Assembly (NCBI GenBank): GCA_041287335.1
Contig: JBEULM010000038.1
Coordinates: 1 to 41,505 of the forward strand
Length of the DNA: 41,505 nucleotides
From: Hydrogenobacter sp.
Lineage (GTDB): Bacteria > Aquificota > Aquificia > Aquificales > Aquificaceae
Direction: 5' to 3'
Program-made: the position numbers and the translations under genes
In this document: positions 16,131 through 24,413 of the stretch, in pieces
How positions within the stretch are numbered: position 1 is the first letter of the stretch
Layout: the number at the start of each line of letters is the position of its first letter
Notes under the pieces: generated by a model
Databases searched by the model: none
Told to the model about the DNA's origin: nothing
Seen by the model: only the letters and a program-made list of their open reading frames with translations

Positions 16131-17805
16131 GAAAGTATTTTTCTTTCTGATCTTTTTATTCGCCTTTTCTCCGAGGCTATCCATCTCTCAGGATATTCTA
16201 CCACAAGAGTATAAGCTCCTTTCCGAATATCTCAAAAGTAGGGACGAAAAGATAGGAAGAGATATCTTAAAAAGCTATCCTGATGCTGTCTTTTTGGAGG
16301 ATCTAAAGCTCATGCTTTCGGAAGATGCATACGCCAGAGGGGATCTCAAGAGTGCGAGGAGTTATTTGGAGAGCATAAACTTGAGTAGATTAAAACCAGA
16401 TCTTCTCAGCAAGTATGCGGAACTTTGGAAAGATCTTGACCTTGACAAGAAGAAAGCTCTTCTTTTGGATCCAACTCTTTTTAGGGATTTCATAGGAAGT
16501 GTTGATCTGGATGATGATGAGGCTATAGGAGTTGCTCAAAAGCTGATAAGACACAGATACTATTACGATGCATTGAGGGTACTTTCAGGAGTAAGAGAAA
16601 AAAAAGCCTGTTATTATGTGGGATTGGCATACATGCATGCTGGTGATAAGGAAAGGGCTGAAGAAACCTTTCAATCATGCGATGATGAAAGGGGAAAGCT
16701 TCCACTCGTAGGTATATATATAAAAGAAGATAAAGAGGACAAAATTAGGGAAACTATCTTGAAGCTAAGAAGCGATCCTATAAGGAACAGTGTACTCTTT
16801 CTCGTAGGAAGACACTACCTTTACAAAGGAGATTACCAAAAAGCCAAAGAATACATATCTCTTATGACTGACAGCTATAAAAAATTTTTCAATTTAGGTC
16901 TTGTGAGTTTTATAGTGGGAGATTACGAAGATTCTATACACAACTTCATAAGAGCTTACTACTTTGCGAGTAATGAAAGCGAGATCTCTCAGTCATGCTT
17001 TTGGGTTTATAGGTCTTATGTTATGGAAGGGAGGGAGGATGCGGGTTTGAGGTATTTGGTGGAAGCTACAAAAGGCGACGGGTTTTACTCAGCTGTTGCA
17101 AAACTTAAAGTAGGTGAATCTATAGCTCACAGGGTACTCAGACGTGTCTTTTCAGATGGCGGTATCCCTCTACAGGCTAACGTTATAAAAGCTATAAGGG
17201 ATGCTGGTTTTTACTACTACTCAAGACTTGAAGCTTTCAAAAGGATAGATCTTCTTTCGCCTACGGATATTATAGCTATATCCAGATTTGATCCCTTTCT
17301 TGCTATAAGGCTTGCATTGAGAAAATACGGAAGTAGGTCAGATGTATACAATTCCGTGGCATTCCCATTACCTTACAGAGAGTATGTTTACGAAGCATCT
17401 GAAAGGTACGGAGTTAGTTCTCAGCTTGTGTGGGCTGTTATGAGGCAAGAGAGTCTTTTTGATCCCTTCGCTGTATCCATATCAGGAGCTAAGGGTCTGA
17501 TGCAACTCATGGATAGCACCGCAAGGTGGATGGCTAATAAGTTGGGTATGGAGCTTCAAAATGTATTAGATCCGAAAATTAACGTGTTTTTAGGAACCGC
17601 TTATCTAAAGTATCTTTACGAGATATGGAGCGGTGATCTTGTTAAGGTTCTTGCGAGCTACAACGCTGGAGAAAACAAAGTAAGGTCTTGGAAGTCTTAC
17701 GATGATCCTTATCTCTTTATTGAAACTATACCTTTTAAAGAAACAAGGGAATATGTAAAGCGTGTACTATACAATTACTACGTTTATAAAGATCTTTTAC
17801 AGTGA
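16114..17805 (+). CDS. Periplasmic lytic murein transglycosylase (Slt70-like)
   Basis: A 563-residue exported enzyme that cleaves the MurNAc-GlcNAc bond of peptidoglycan and forms 1,6-anhydro-MurNAc ends. The signal peptide is about residues 7-25 ('VFFFLIFLFAFSPRLSIS'). A long region of helical hairpin (TPR-like) repeats fills roughly residues 30-420, as in the Slt70 ring. The C-terminal SLT domain carries the catalytic Glu in 'AVMRQESLFDP', then 'SGAKGLMQLMDSTA', 'GTAYLKYLYE' and 'LASYNAGENKV'. The gene starts inside rpoZ and ends overlapping hemL by 9 nt. Confidence 0.92.
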   Translation: MGRVHEKVFFFLIFLFAFSPRLSISQDILPQEYKLLSEYLKSRDEKIGRDILKSYPDAVFLEDLKLMLSEDAYARGDLKSARSYLESINLSRLKPDLLSKYAELWKDLDLDKKKALLLDPTLFRDFIGSVDLDDDEAIGVAQKLIRHRYYYDALRVLSGVREKKACYYVGLAYMHAGDKERAEETFQSCDDERGKLPLVGIYIKEDKEDKIRETILKLRSDPIRNSVLFLVGRHYLYKGDYQKAKEYISLMTDSYKKFFNLGLVSFIVGDYEDSIHNFIRAYYFASNESEISQSCFWVYRSYVMEGREDAGLRYLVEATKGDGFYSAVAKLKVGESIAHRVLRRVFSDGGIPLQANVIKAIRDAGFYYYSRLEAFKRIDLLSPTDIIAISRFDPFLAIRLALRKYGSRSDVYNSVAFPLPYREYVYEASERYGVSSQLVWAVMRQESLFDPFAVSISGAKGLMQLMDSTARWMANKLGMELQNVLDPKINVFLGTAYLKYLYEIWSGDLVKVLASYNAGENKVRSWKSYDDPYLFIETIPFKETREYVKRVLYNYYVYKDLLQ

Positions 17806-19071
17806 TCCCAAAGCTTTTTTTATCTTTTCAAGTGCTATATCTATATCCTCTTGAGTGTGAGCAAGACTTAAAAACCACGCTTCAAACTGGGAAGGTGGTA
17901 TAAGGATTCCTTGACCAAGCAATGCTCTGAAAAACTTTCCAAACATATCTACGTCAGAAGCTTTAGCACTTTTAAAGTCTCTCACATCACCTCTTGTAAA
18001 AAATAAAGTAAACATGGAAGCTATCCAATTTATCCTATGCGGAATACCTTTCTCTTTTAAAAGTTCGGATATGCCATCGACCAGTTTCTTGGTAAGAAGT
18101 TCCAAGTAACTGTAAGGTTTTTCCTTTGTTAGCATTTCAATGGTCTTTATACCAGCCACCATAGAGAGAGGGTTTCCGGAAAGTGTGCCTGCCTGATAGA
18201 CAAAACCTTGCGGTGATACCAAGTCCATTATCTCCTCTCTACCTCCATAAGCACCTAAGGGCATCCCTCCACCAAGTATTTTCCCAAGACACGTAATATC
18301 TGGATTTATACCGAAAAGTTCCTGAGCGCCACCCAATGAAACTCTAAAGCCTGTTATGACTTCATCAAATATGAGCAAGGCTCCGTACTTTTCTGTTTCT
18401 TTGCGAAGTACCTTAAGAAACTCAAAATCAGGAACTACAACTCCCATATTTCCCGCAACAGGCTCAACTATTACACAAGCTATATCCTCCCCATATTTAT
18501 TAAATGCTTCTTTAACAGCCAAATGGTCATTGTATGGAAGCACCAATGTCAGTTTAGCTAATTCTTCCGGAACACCTGCGGTGCCAGGAACTCCAAAGGT
18601 AGCAACTCCCGAACCACCGCTCACCAAAAGACTGTCGTAATGTCCATGATAACAACCGTCAAACTTAACTACATACTTTCTTTTGGTGTAAGCTCTGGCT
18701 AACCTTATAGCTGACATGGTAGCTTCGGTACCTGAAGATACGAACCTCACCTTTTCAATGGAAGGCACAAGTTGACAAACCATTTGGGAAAGAGTGATTT
18801 CATGCACGTTAGTAAGTCCATAAGAAAGCCCTTTCTGTGCCTGTTGGAATATGGCTTCAACTACTAAAGGGTGAGAATGTCCCAATATGAGTGGACCCCA
18901 TGAGCAAAGAAAGTCTATGTACTCTTTACCTTCCACATCCCATATTTTTGAACCCTTAGCCTTTTCCACAACTATGGGATTCCCACCTACAGCCTTAAAG
19001 GCTCTTACCGGAGAGCTTACGCCCCCGGGCATGTATCTTTTTGCCATTTCAAAAAGATCAGTATTCCTCAT
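17797..19071 (-). CDS. hemL: Glutamate-1-semialdehyde 2,1-aminomutase
   Basis: HemL converts glutamate-1-semialdehyde to 5-aminolevulinate, the last step of the C5 route that feeds heme and siroheme. The 424-residue class III PLP enzyme shows 'MPGGVSSPVRAFK' at the N-terminus, 'VSSGTEATMSAIRLARAYT', 'KFDGCYHGHYDSLLV', 'LLIFDEVITGFRVSLGGAQ' and the PLP Lys in 'ITCLGKILGGGMPLGAYGG'. A TATTCT hexamer ends 6 nt before the ATG, suggesting its own near-leaderless promoter downstream of the fluoride cluster on the same strand. Confidence 0.96.
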   Translation of the reverse strand: MRNTDLFEMAKRYMPGGVSSPVRAFKAVGGNPIVVEKAKGSKIWDVEGKEYIDFLCSWGPLILGHSHPLVVEAIFQQAQKGLSYGLTNVHEITLSQMVCQLVPSIEKVRFVSSGTEATMSAIRLARAYTKRKYVVKFDGCYHGHYDSLLVSGGSGVATFGVPGTAGVPEELAKLTLVLPYNDHLAVKEAFNKYGEDIACVIVEPVAGNMGVVVPDFEFLKVLRKETEKYGALLIFDEVITGFRVSLGGAQELFGINPDITCLGKILGGGMPLGAYGGREEIMDLVSPQGFVYQAGTLSGNPLSMVAGIKTIEMLTKEKPYSYLELLTKKLVDGISELLKEKGIPHRINWIASMFTLFFTRGDVRDFKSAKASDVDMFGKFFRALLGQGILIPPSQFEAWFLSLAHTQEDIDIALEKIKKALGSL

Positions 19072-19090
19072 ATTTTTAGAATAACATAGG

Positions 19091-19414
19091 TTAAGGAGCT
19101 CTAAGTATCTTAACCTTTTCTAAGGTTATAAGTCCACCGCTTATAAACTTTGCAATTTCCGGAAGTACAGCCTTTATGTTCTCTTCACAATCTATTATCT
19201 CAACAACTATTGGAAGGTCAGAAGATAACTTGAAAAGACCAGCTTTGTGTATTACTGATGACTTTCCGTAACCTAATATGCCTCTAAAGACAGTAACACC
19301 TGCTATATTTTTACTTTTGCAAAATTCAGTTATGTATTTATAAAGTGGTTTCCCCTCGTACTTGTCATTTTCACCAAAAAAGATACGAACTAAAAGCGCT
19401 TCTTCGCACTTCAT
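19091..19414 (-). CDS. DUF190-family PII-like protein (fluoride cluster, downstream copy)
   Basis: A 107-residue DUF190 protein with 'LVRIFFGENDKYEGKPLYKYI', 'GVTVFRGILGYGKSS' and 'LPIVVEIIDCEENI', the conserved pattern of a ferredoxin-like, PII-type trimer fold. DUF190 genes often neighbour crcB/fluC and are suspected to modulate the channel, possibly by binding a nucleotide; this is not proven. It overlaps crcB by 4 nt and is about half identical in motif positions to the copy upstream of crcB, so the pair arose by duplication. Confidence 0.88.
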   Translation of the reverse strand: MKCEEALLVRIFFGENDKYEGKPLYKYITEFCKSKNIAGVTVFRGILGYGKSSVIHKAGLFKLSSDLPIVVEIIDCEENIKAVLPEIAKFISGGLITLEKVKILRAP

Positions 19415-19785
19415 AGTACTCTTCCTGTATTATAACCCAAAAGCGTTACAAAAATACCCACAAAAACACTCAAGAAAATGTAAAACATACCTTTAAAAAC
19501 CTCACCGTTCATGAAGAGATTGTAACTCTCGTAAGAAAAAGTGGAAAACGTAGAAAAGCCTCCAAGAAAACCTGTTATCAGGAAGGCTCTGATAGCGGGT
19601 GATACTGCAAGTTTTTCAACAAAATAAGAGAAGAAAAAACCTATCAAAAAGCACGCAATGAGATTTACCACGAGTGTTCCAAAGGGGAAATCTATACCCA
19701 CTTTATCCTGTAAAAATTTGGAAAGATAGTATCTAAAAATTGAGCCTAAAGCACCTCCCAAAGCTATAGCTATTGCCAAACCCAT
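19411..19785 (-). CDS. crcB: Fluoride channel FluC/CrcB
   Basis: A 124-residue Fluc channel that lets fluoride leave the cell as a dual-topology dimer. Four membrane segments are visible, with the early 'GGALGSIFRYYLSKF' motif, the polar-track Asn in 'GTLVVNLIACFLIGF', and the signature 'GFLGGFSTFSTFSYE' holding the Phe-box and the central Na+ site. It overlaps both flanking DUF190 genes (4 nt and 16 nt), so the three are co-translated. No fluoride riboswitch motif was seen upstream of the cluster. Confidence 0.93.
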   Translation of the reverse strand: MGLAIAIALGGALGSIFRYYLSKFLQDKVGIDFPFGTLVVNLIACFLIGFFFSYFVEKLAVSPAIRAFLITGFLGGFSTFSTFSYESYNLFMNGEVFKGMFYIFLSVFVGIFVTLLGYNTGRVL

Positions 19786-20081
19786 ATCTGAGCCTTCTCC
19801 AGGCTTATGAGTCCACTTTTCAAATACTTGCTCACTTCTTCCAAAATCCCTTCCACTTTCTCCTCCTCATCAACAAACTCTATTACTACAGGAAGATCGT
19901 AAGACATAACCTCAATACCTTCATAATGATAATGTCCGGTAGTTCCATATCCTAAAATGCCTTTTAATACAGTTGCTCCACCTACACCTTTATCTTGCAA
20001 TACTTTTAAGATCCTAGAATAAAGAGGTTCACTTTCAAACTCCTCGCTCTCTTTTAGAAACACACGAACCAGCACATGCAT
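19770..20081 (-). CDS. DUF190-family PII-like protein (fluoride cluster, first gene)
   Basis: A 103-residue DUF190 protein sharing 'LVRVFL', 'EPLYSRIL', 'GATVLKGILGYGTTGHYH', 'DLPVVIEFVDEEEKV' and 'SGLISLEKAQIW' with the other copy. The ATG at 20081 is used because a TATAAT on the minus strand (20088-20093) lies 6 nt upstream and the homology begins here; longer frames would cross that promoter. It heads the DUF190-crcB-DUF190 unit. The His-rich 'GHYHYEG' segment, absent in the second copy, may mark a different ligand. Confidence 0.88.
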   Translation of the reverse strand: MHVLVRVFLKESEEFESEPLYSRILKVLQDKGVGGATVLKGILGYGTTGHYHYEGIEVMSYDLPVVIEFVDEEEKVEGILEEVSKYLKSGLISLEKAQIWVWQ

Positions 20082-20087
20082 GAGAAT

Positions 20088-20093
20088 ATTATA
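20088..20093 (-). promoter_or_regulatory. -10 element of the fluoride cluster
   Basis: A perfect minus-strand TATAAT ends 6 nt before the ATG at 20081, consistent with a leaderless mRNA. It is back to back with the hypB promoter, so the two divergent units share less than 75 bp of control DNA. Confidence 0.5.
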
Positions 20094-20095
20094 TC

Positions 20096-20123
20096 TTGTC
20101 CTTCTACTTTTACGGTGTATATT
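20096..20123 (+). promoter_or_regulatory. Sigma-70-type promoter of the hypB/group 2 hydrogenase operon
   Basis: TTGTCC (20096-20101), a 16-nt spacer and TATATT (20118-20123). The transcript would start near 20130 and carry the CGGAGGA ribosome site just before the hypB ATG at 20155. No sigma-54 element was seen here, unlike many hydrogenase operons. Confidence 0.45.
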
Positions 20124-20154
20124 TAAAGAATGAATAACTATTCGGAGGATTACC

Positions 20155-20880
20155 ATGTGCAGAGAGTGTGGTTGTTCGGTAAATCACCAGCACGTTCAGC
20201 ATTCGGAGGATAAAAAGACTATTGAGGTGTTTACCAAAATACTTGATGCCAATGACAAGCAAGCTCAGGAAAACAGGGAGCATTTCCAAGAGTACGGTGT
20301 TTACTGTATAAACTTGATGAGCTCGCCCGGAGCTGGAAAAACAAGTCTCCTTGAAAAAACTATAGAGTTTGTAAGCGATGAGCTTAGGATAGGAGTCATA
20401 GAAGGAGATCTTGAAACTAATAGAGACGCTCAAAGGATAAAGGCGAAAGGCGCACCAGCTTACCAGATAACCACGGGAAATGCTTGCCATCTTGATGCCT
20501 TTATGGTTCACGAAGGTATTCATCACCTACCTTTGGAAGAGCTTGATGTGGTTTTTATAGAAAATGTAGGAAATCTCGTGTGTCCTGCATCTTACGATGT
20601 AGGAGCGCACCTTAACGTAGTTCTCCTATCAGTGACTGAAGGGGAAGACAAGCCAGAGAAGTATCCGGTAATGTTCAGATGCGCTGATCTCATGTTAATA
20701 ACGAAGATAGACCTTTTACCTTATGTGGATTTTTCCGTGGATAAGGCAGTAAGCTCGGCAAGGAAACTAAAGCCTAACATGGATTTTATAACACTGTCCG
20801 CAAAGACTGGGGAAGGTATAGAGAATTGGATAGACTACCTGAAGTTTAAATTGAGGATCTACAAAAGGGTTGCGAAATGA
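20155..20880 (+). CDS. hypB: Hydrogenase nickel-insertion GTPase HypB
   Basis: HypB is the GTPase that, with HypA, inserts nickel into the large subunit of [NiFe]-hydrogenase. This 241-residue copy begins with MCRECGCSVNHQH, a CxxCxC metal-binding motif plus nearby histidines rather than a long His-rich store. The P-loop is SSPGAGKTSLLE, and 'IEGDLETNRDAQRI', 'GNACHLDAFMVH', 'ENVGNLVCPA' (with the shared metal-site Cys) and 'ITKIDLLPYV' follow. It heads an operon of six coupled genes; its stop overlaps the small-subunit start by 4 nt. Confidence 0.96.
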   Translation: MCRECGCSVNHQHVQHSEDKKTIEVFTKILDANDKQAQENREHFQEYGVYCINLMSSPGAGKTSLLEKTIEFVSDELRIGVIEGDLETNRDAQRIKAKGAPAYQITTGNACHLDAFMVHEGIHHLPLEELDVVFIENVGNLVCPASYDVGAHLNVVLLSVTEGEDKPEKYPVMFRCADLMLITKIDLLPYVDFSVDKAVSSARKLKPNMDFITLSAKTGEGIENWIDYLKFKLRIYKRVAK

Positions 20881-21734
20881 ACGTACTTTGGCTACAGAGA
20901 CTTTCATGTTGCGGTAACACTCATTCCCTTTTAAACTGTGAAACCTTTGACTCTCTCCTCAAGGAAGTAAACTTTCTGTTTCATCCCTCCCTATCTGTAG
21001 GAGATGAGGAGGAGATCTTAAGTGAGGTGTTAAAAGGGGCTATGAAGGTGAACCTCCTTGTAATTGAGGGTGCTGTAAGGGGAGATGACAAAAAGATAAG
21101 AGAACTTTGCTACATCGCGGATTACGTTATGGCTGTTGGTAGCTGTGCCTCCTATGGTAACATACCCGCTTTAAAAGATTATAGGGTCTTTGGGCTTCAA
21201 TACAGGTTTAAAGAAGCGGGAGGGCTTTTGGGAAAGGACTTTATCTCAAAGGGCGGGCTTCCAGTCATAAATGTATCGGGCTGTCCAGCTCATCCCGAAT
21301 GGATAGTTGGGGTCATAAGGAGCTTGTCTAAGGGTATAAAACCTGAGCTTGACAACTACGGAAGACCAAAAGAGTTTTACTCGAGTTTGACACATTGGGG
21401 ATGCACACGAAATGAGTATTTTGAGTGGAAGATAGAACCGGAAAGCTTAGGTTCTAAAAAGGGCTGTTTATTTTATAACTACGGATGTAGGGGTCCGATG
21501 ACATATTCTTCGTGCAACATAATACTCTGGAATGGTGTTAACTCAAAAACCAGAGCTGGTACACCATGTTTTGGTTGTACTGAGTTTGATTTTCCCAGAG
21601 TGGGACTTTTTGAAACTAAGCAATTTGCAGGTTTACCAGCAGAGTTGCCCATAGGTGTATCAAAGAGAGGCTACATAATGCTCTCAGGTATTGCAAAAGT
21701 TTTTGCACCAGAGAGGTTAAAAATTGAAGGTTGA
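20877..21734 (+). CDS. Group 2 [NiFe]-hydrogenase small subunit, cytosolic
   Basis: A 285-residue electron-transfer subunit with iron-sulfur clusters. It has no Tat signal and no C-terminal anchor, so it stays in the cytosol. 'LTHWGCTRNEYFEWK', 'GCLFYNYGCRGPMTYSSCN' and 'TPCFGCTEFDFP' match the medial/distal cluster region of HupS/HupU-type group 2 proteins. The proximal motif reads LSCCGNTHSLLN: the second canonical Cys is replaced by Asn, as in cyanobacterial HupS, and there is an extra Cys beside the first. The best fit is the Aquificales branch of group 2 (called 2d in hydrogenase classifications). Overlap with hypB and the large subunit indicates strict coupling. Confidence 0.9.
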   Translation: MNVLWLQRLSCCGNTHSLLNCETFDSLLKEVNFLFHPSLSVGDEEEILSEVLKGAMKVNLLVIEGAVRGDDKKIRELCYIADYVMAVGSCASYGNIPALKDYRVFGLQYRFKEAGGLLGKDFISKGGLPVINVSGCPAHPEWIVGVIRSLSKGIKPELDNYGRPKEFYSSLTHWGCTRNEYFEWKIEPESLGSKKGCLFYNYGCRGPMTYSSCNIILWNGVNSKTRAGTPCFGCTEFDFPRVGLFETKQFAGLPAELPIGVSKRGYIMLSGIAKVFAPERLKIEG

Positions 21735-23040
21735 GAAAAGACTGCTTGCAAGAGTAGAAGGTACAGCTGAGCTTGAGCTTATTTGGAAGGATGGACATAT
21801 TTATGATGCCAAGGTAAGAGTAGCAAGCTCAAGGGGTATTGAAAGGGTACTTGAGGGAAGACCCTTTATGGACGCACTTGCGATAACACCCAGGGTATGC
21901 GGTATATGTGGGCATGCTCATTTAATGGCGTGTGTAAAAGCTCTTGAAGATGCTATAGGACAGGTAAAACTATCCCAGAAAGCAAAACTCGTGAGGGACA
22001 TAACGCTGATGATAGAGATGGTACAAAATCACATAAAGTGGTTTTACCTCTTCGTGATGCCGGACTTTATAAGACTCGGTGAGAAACTTGAAGAATTTGA
22101 ACCTTTTAGGGGTAAAAAGTGGAAAAGCGCCATAAGTATCGCGTCGGAAGCTGTCAAGATAATAGCCATATTCGGCGGTCAATGGCCGCACTCTTCTTAC
22201 GCTGTTCCCGGAGGCATCACATCAAATTTTACGAACGCTGATCTTTCAAAGGCTTTATCTATACTTGATAAAGTTACGGATTTCTTTCTTGAAGAAACAG
22301 TTGGTATGAGTATGGAGAGTTTTCAATCCTCTAAAAAGTTTGGCTATTGGGAAGAACTAAAAGGTGATGTGAAACTCTTTGCAGAACTTTGCGCCAAGTA
22401 TGGGCTTGACAAGATAGGTTTATCTTACGGAAGATTCTTAACAGGGGGTGAAGTATTTCCTTGTATAAGTCCAGGTCACTTCACAGGAGAAAAGAAGTTA
22501 TGTTCCTTGAACATATCAAAGATAAAAGAGACTGATATTTCTCCATACTCAGGTGCAAAAGTGGTACGTTACAATGGACTACCTTATGAAACAGGACCAT
22601 TATCTCGGCAATTTCTTTCAGGTAATCCCTTCATCAAGAGGCTTTACAAAATCTACAGAGATAGTTATATGGTTAGAGTACTTTCCCGTCTTCTTGAGAT
22701 CTGGGAACTTATAGATGCCACAAGGGAGAAACTTCTTTACCTATACGCCCTTATAAAAGAACCATCTTACTACACCCTCCATCAAAAACCGGAAAAGGTT
22801 ACAGGTGAAGGCATAGGTATAGTTGAAGCGGCAAGAGGTACCCTCATACATAACGTGCGTATAGAAAAAGGTACTGTGATCAAGTATGACATTATAACCC
22901 CGTCGGTGTGGAACTTAGGACCCAGGTGTGAAAGATATTTAGGTGTAGCCGAAAGAGCTATGATCGGCTTGAAAAATCCCATACATGCGGAGATGGTTTT
23001 GAGAAGCTTTGATGCTTGTTCCGTATGTACAACTCATTAG
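21724..23040 (+). CDS. Group 2 [NiFe]-hydrogenase large subunit without C-terminal extension
   Basis: A 438-residue catalytic subunit. The N-terminal nickel ligands are in RVCGICGHAH and the C-terminal pair in DACSVCTTH, after which the protein stops at once. Ordinary large subunits carry a 15-30 residue tail after this His that a protease removes; this one needs no such step, a trait known from sensory HoxC/HupV proteins. The usual Pro of DPC is Ala here. The start is a TTG at 21724 with AGAGG upstream, inside the small-subunit gene. At 438 residues it is shorter than cyanobacterial HupL. It may supply low-potential electrons for carbon fixation or act as a sensor; sequence alone does not decide. 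Confidence 0.9.
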   Translation: MKVEKRLLARVEGTAELELIWKDGHIYDAKVRVASSRGIERVLEGRPFMDALAITPRVCGICGHAHLMACVKALEDAIGQVKLSQKAKLVRDITLMIEMVQNHIKWFYLFVMPDFIRLGEKLEEFEPFRGKKWKSAISIASEAVKIIAIFGGQWPHSSYAVPGGITSNFTNADLSKALSILDKVTDFFLEETVGMSMESFQSSKKFGYWEELKGDVKLFAELCAKYGLDKIGLSYGRFLTGGEVFPCISPGHFTGEKKLCSLNISKIKETDISPYSGAKVVRYNGLPYETGPLSRQFLSGNPFIKRLYKIYRDSYMVRVLSRLLEIWELIDATREKLLYLYALIKEPSYYTLHQKPEKVTGEGIGIVEAARGTLIHNVRIEKGTVIKYDIITPSVWNLGPRCERYLGVAERAMIGLKNPIHAEMVLRSFDACSVCTTH

Positions 23041-23053
23041 GAGGAGGTATAAT

Positions 23054-24055
23054 ATGAAGAGGGTTCTTCTCTCACATGGTGGTGGTGGGGAAGATACATG
23101 GAGGCTTATAAAAGAAGTTTTTTTGAGACACCTATCCAACGAGTATCTTAATAAACTTGAAGATGCGGCTTTGCTTGAGGTAGATTCAAAAATAGCTTTT
23201 ACCACAGATTCCTTTACCGTAAATCCTATCTTTTTCAAAGGCGGGAATATAGGAAAACTTGCAGTTGCGGGAACGGTAAACGATCTATCCGTTATGGGAG
23301 CAAAGCCCATTTATATGTCCTTAGGATTCATCATAGAGGAAGGTTTCCCTTACGAAGAACTTGAGAGTATAGTGATCAGCATGAAAGAAGAAGCACAAAA
23401 GTCTGGCGTGCTTGTGGTTGCTGGTGACACAAAAGTAGTCCCGCGAGGTAACGTAGACGGTCTTTTTATAAGCGCATCCGGTATAGGTAAAGTGCTTTAC
23501 GAAGGTATCTCTTGCAGTAACGTAAAGGCTGGGGATGTAATAATTGTATCTGGTGGAATAGGTGAGCATGGTGCCTGCATACTCGCTCAAAGGGAAGGTA
23601 TTCAAATGGATGTGGAACTTGAGAGTGATTGTAGGAGTTTATGGGATCTTATAGAAAAGATCATTAAATCCGGCGTGGAGATACATGCCATGAGAGATCC
23701 AACAAGGGGCGGGCTTTCAGCGGTTTTATACGAATGGGCGATAAGTTCGCGTGTATCTTTCTTAATTGACGAGGAAAACATACCTATTAAAGAACCAGTT
23801 GTTGGGCTTTGCGAACTTTTGGGTCTTGAACCTTACCACCTCGCCTGTGAAGGTAGGGTCGTTATAGCTCTTCCCGAAAAGGATGCGGAAAAGGTACTCA
23901 ACGTAATTAGAAATCATCCTGACGGGGAAGATGCTCGGATAATTGGCAAGGCTATTCCGGTGGAAGGTTCTCCTAAGGTTATCCTCCGAACTTTTTACGG
24001 TACACACAGGGTACTTGATCCCCCTGCTGGTGAGCTTCTGCCGAGGATATGCTGA
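23054..24055 (+). CDS. hypE: Hydrogenase maturation protein HypE
   Basis: HypE dehydrates the carbamoyl group received from HypF into the thiocyanate that becomes the cyanide ligand of the active-site iron. The ATG at 23054 follows AGGAGGAGG and opens the typical 'LLSHGGGGEDTWRLI' motif; a longer frame from 23009 lies inside the hydrogenase gene. ATP-grasp-like AIRS/PurM motifs 'AFTTDSFTV' and 'VVAGDTKVV' follow, and the protein ends in LLPRIC, the invariant C-terminal Cys that carries the cyanide. Length 333 residues is normal. Confidence 0.96.
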   Translation: MKRVLLSHGGGGEDTWRLIKEVFLRHLSNEYLNKLEDAALLEVDSKIAFTTDSFTVNPIFFKGGNIGKLAVAGTVNDLSVMGAKPIYMSLGFIIEEGFPYEELESIVISMKEEAQKSGVLVVAGDTKVVPRGNVDGLFISASGIGKVLYEGISCSNVKAGDVIIVSGGIGEHGACILAQREGIQMDVELESDCRSLWDLIEKIIKSGVEIHAMRDPTRGGLSAVLYEWAISSRVSFLIDEENIPIKEPVVGLCELLGLEPYHLACEGRVVIALPEKDAEKVLNVIRNHPDGEDARIIGKAIPVEGSPKVILRTFYGTHRVLDPPAGELLPRIC

Positions 24056-24056
24056 T

Positions 24057-24413
24057 ATGCATGAATTTTCCATAGTTCAGAGTCTTATAGAACTCATAGA
24101 GCAATACGCACAAGAAAATAGGGCTAAGAAGGTTACAAAGGTAGTTGTGAGCTTAGGTATACTTTCCGGTGTAGAACCTCACCTTCTTGAGCTTGCCTTC
24201 AACACTTTCAAAGAAGGAACCGTTGCGGAAGATGCCTTATTCGTGGTTGAGCTGGAGAGGTTGAAAATCAAGTGCAAAGAATGCCATACGGAAAGCGAAA
24301 AGGATCAGCTCAACATCCTTTGTCCAGTTTGTGGCTCTACAGACACGCAAATTACGGGCGGTCAGGATATGCTTCTAAAAAGCCTTGAATTGGAGTGTGA
24401 AGATGAGACTTAA
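24057..24413 (+). CDS. hypA: Hydrogenase nickel chaperone HypA
   Basis: HypA binds Ni2+ through its N-terminus and hands it to the hydrogenase large subunit together with HypB. It opens MHEFSIVQSLIELIEQ, with the Met-His-Glu nickel site, and has a structural zinc site CKECHTES...CPVCGS in the second half. Its 118 residues are standard. The ATG at 24057 is one nucleotide after the hypE stop; longer frames would spoil the N-terminal metal site. The 3' end overlaps hypF by 11 nt. Confidence 0.96.
   Translation: MHEFSIVQSLIELIEQYAQENRAKKVTKVVVSLGILSGVEPHLLELAFNTFKEGTVAEDALFVVELERLKIKCKECHTESEKDQLNILCPVCGSTDTQITGGQDMLLKSLELECEDET

Noticed and set aside
19786-20154. Fluoride riboswitch before the crcB cluster
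   Set aside because: The short gap before the first DUF190 gene has no match to the conserved pseudoknot sequence, and a -10 element sits 6 nt before the start, leaving no leader.
23943-24056. Longer N-terminus for HypA
   Set aside because: It would run through the end of hypE and destroy the Met-His-Glu nickel site that must be at the N-terminus.
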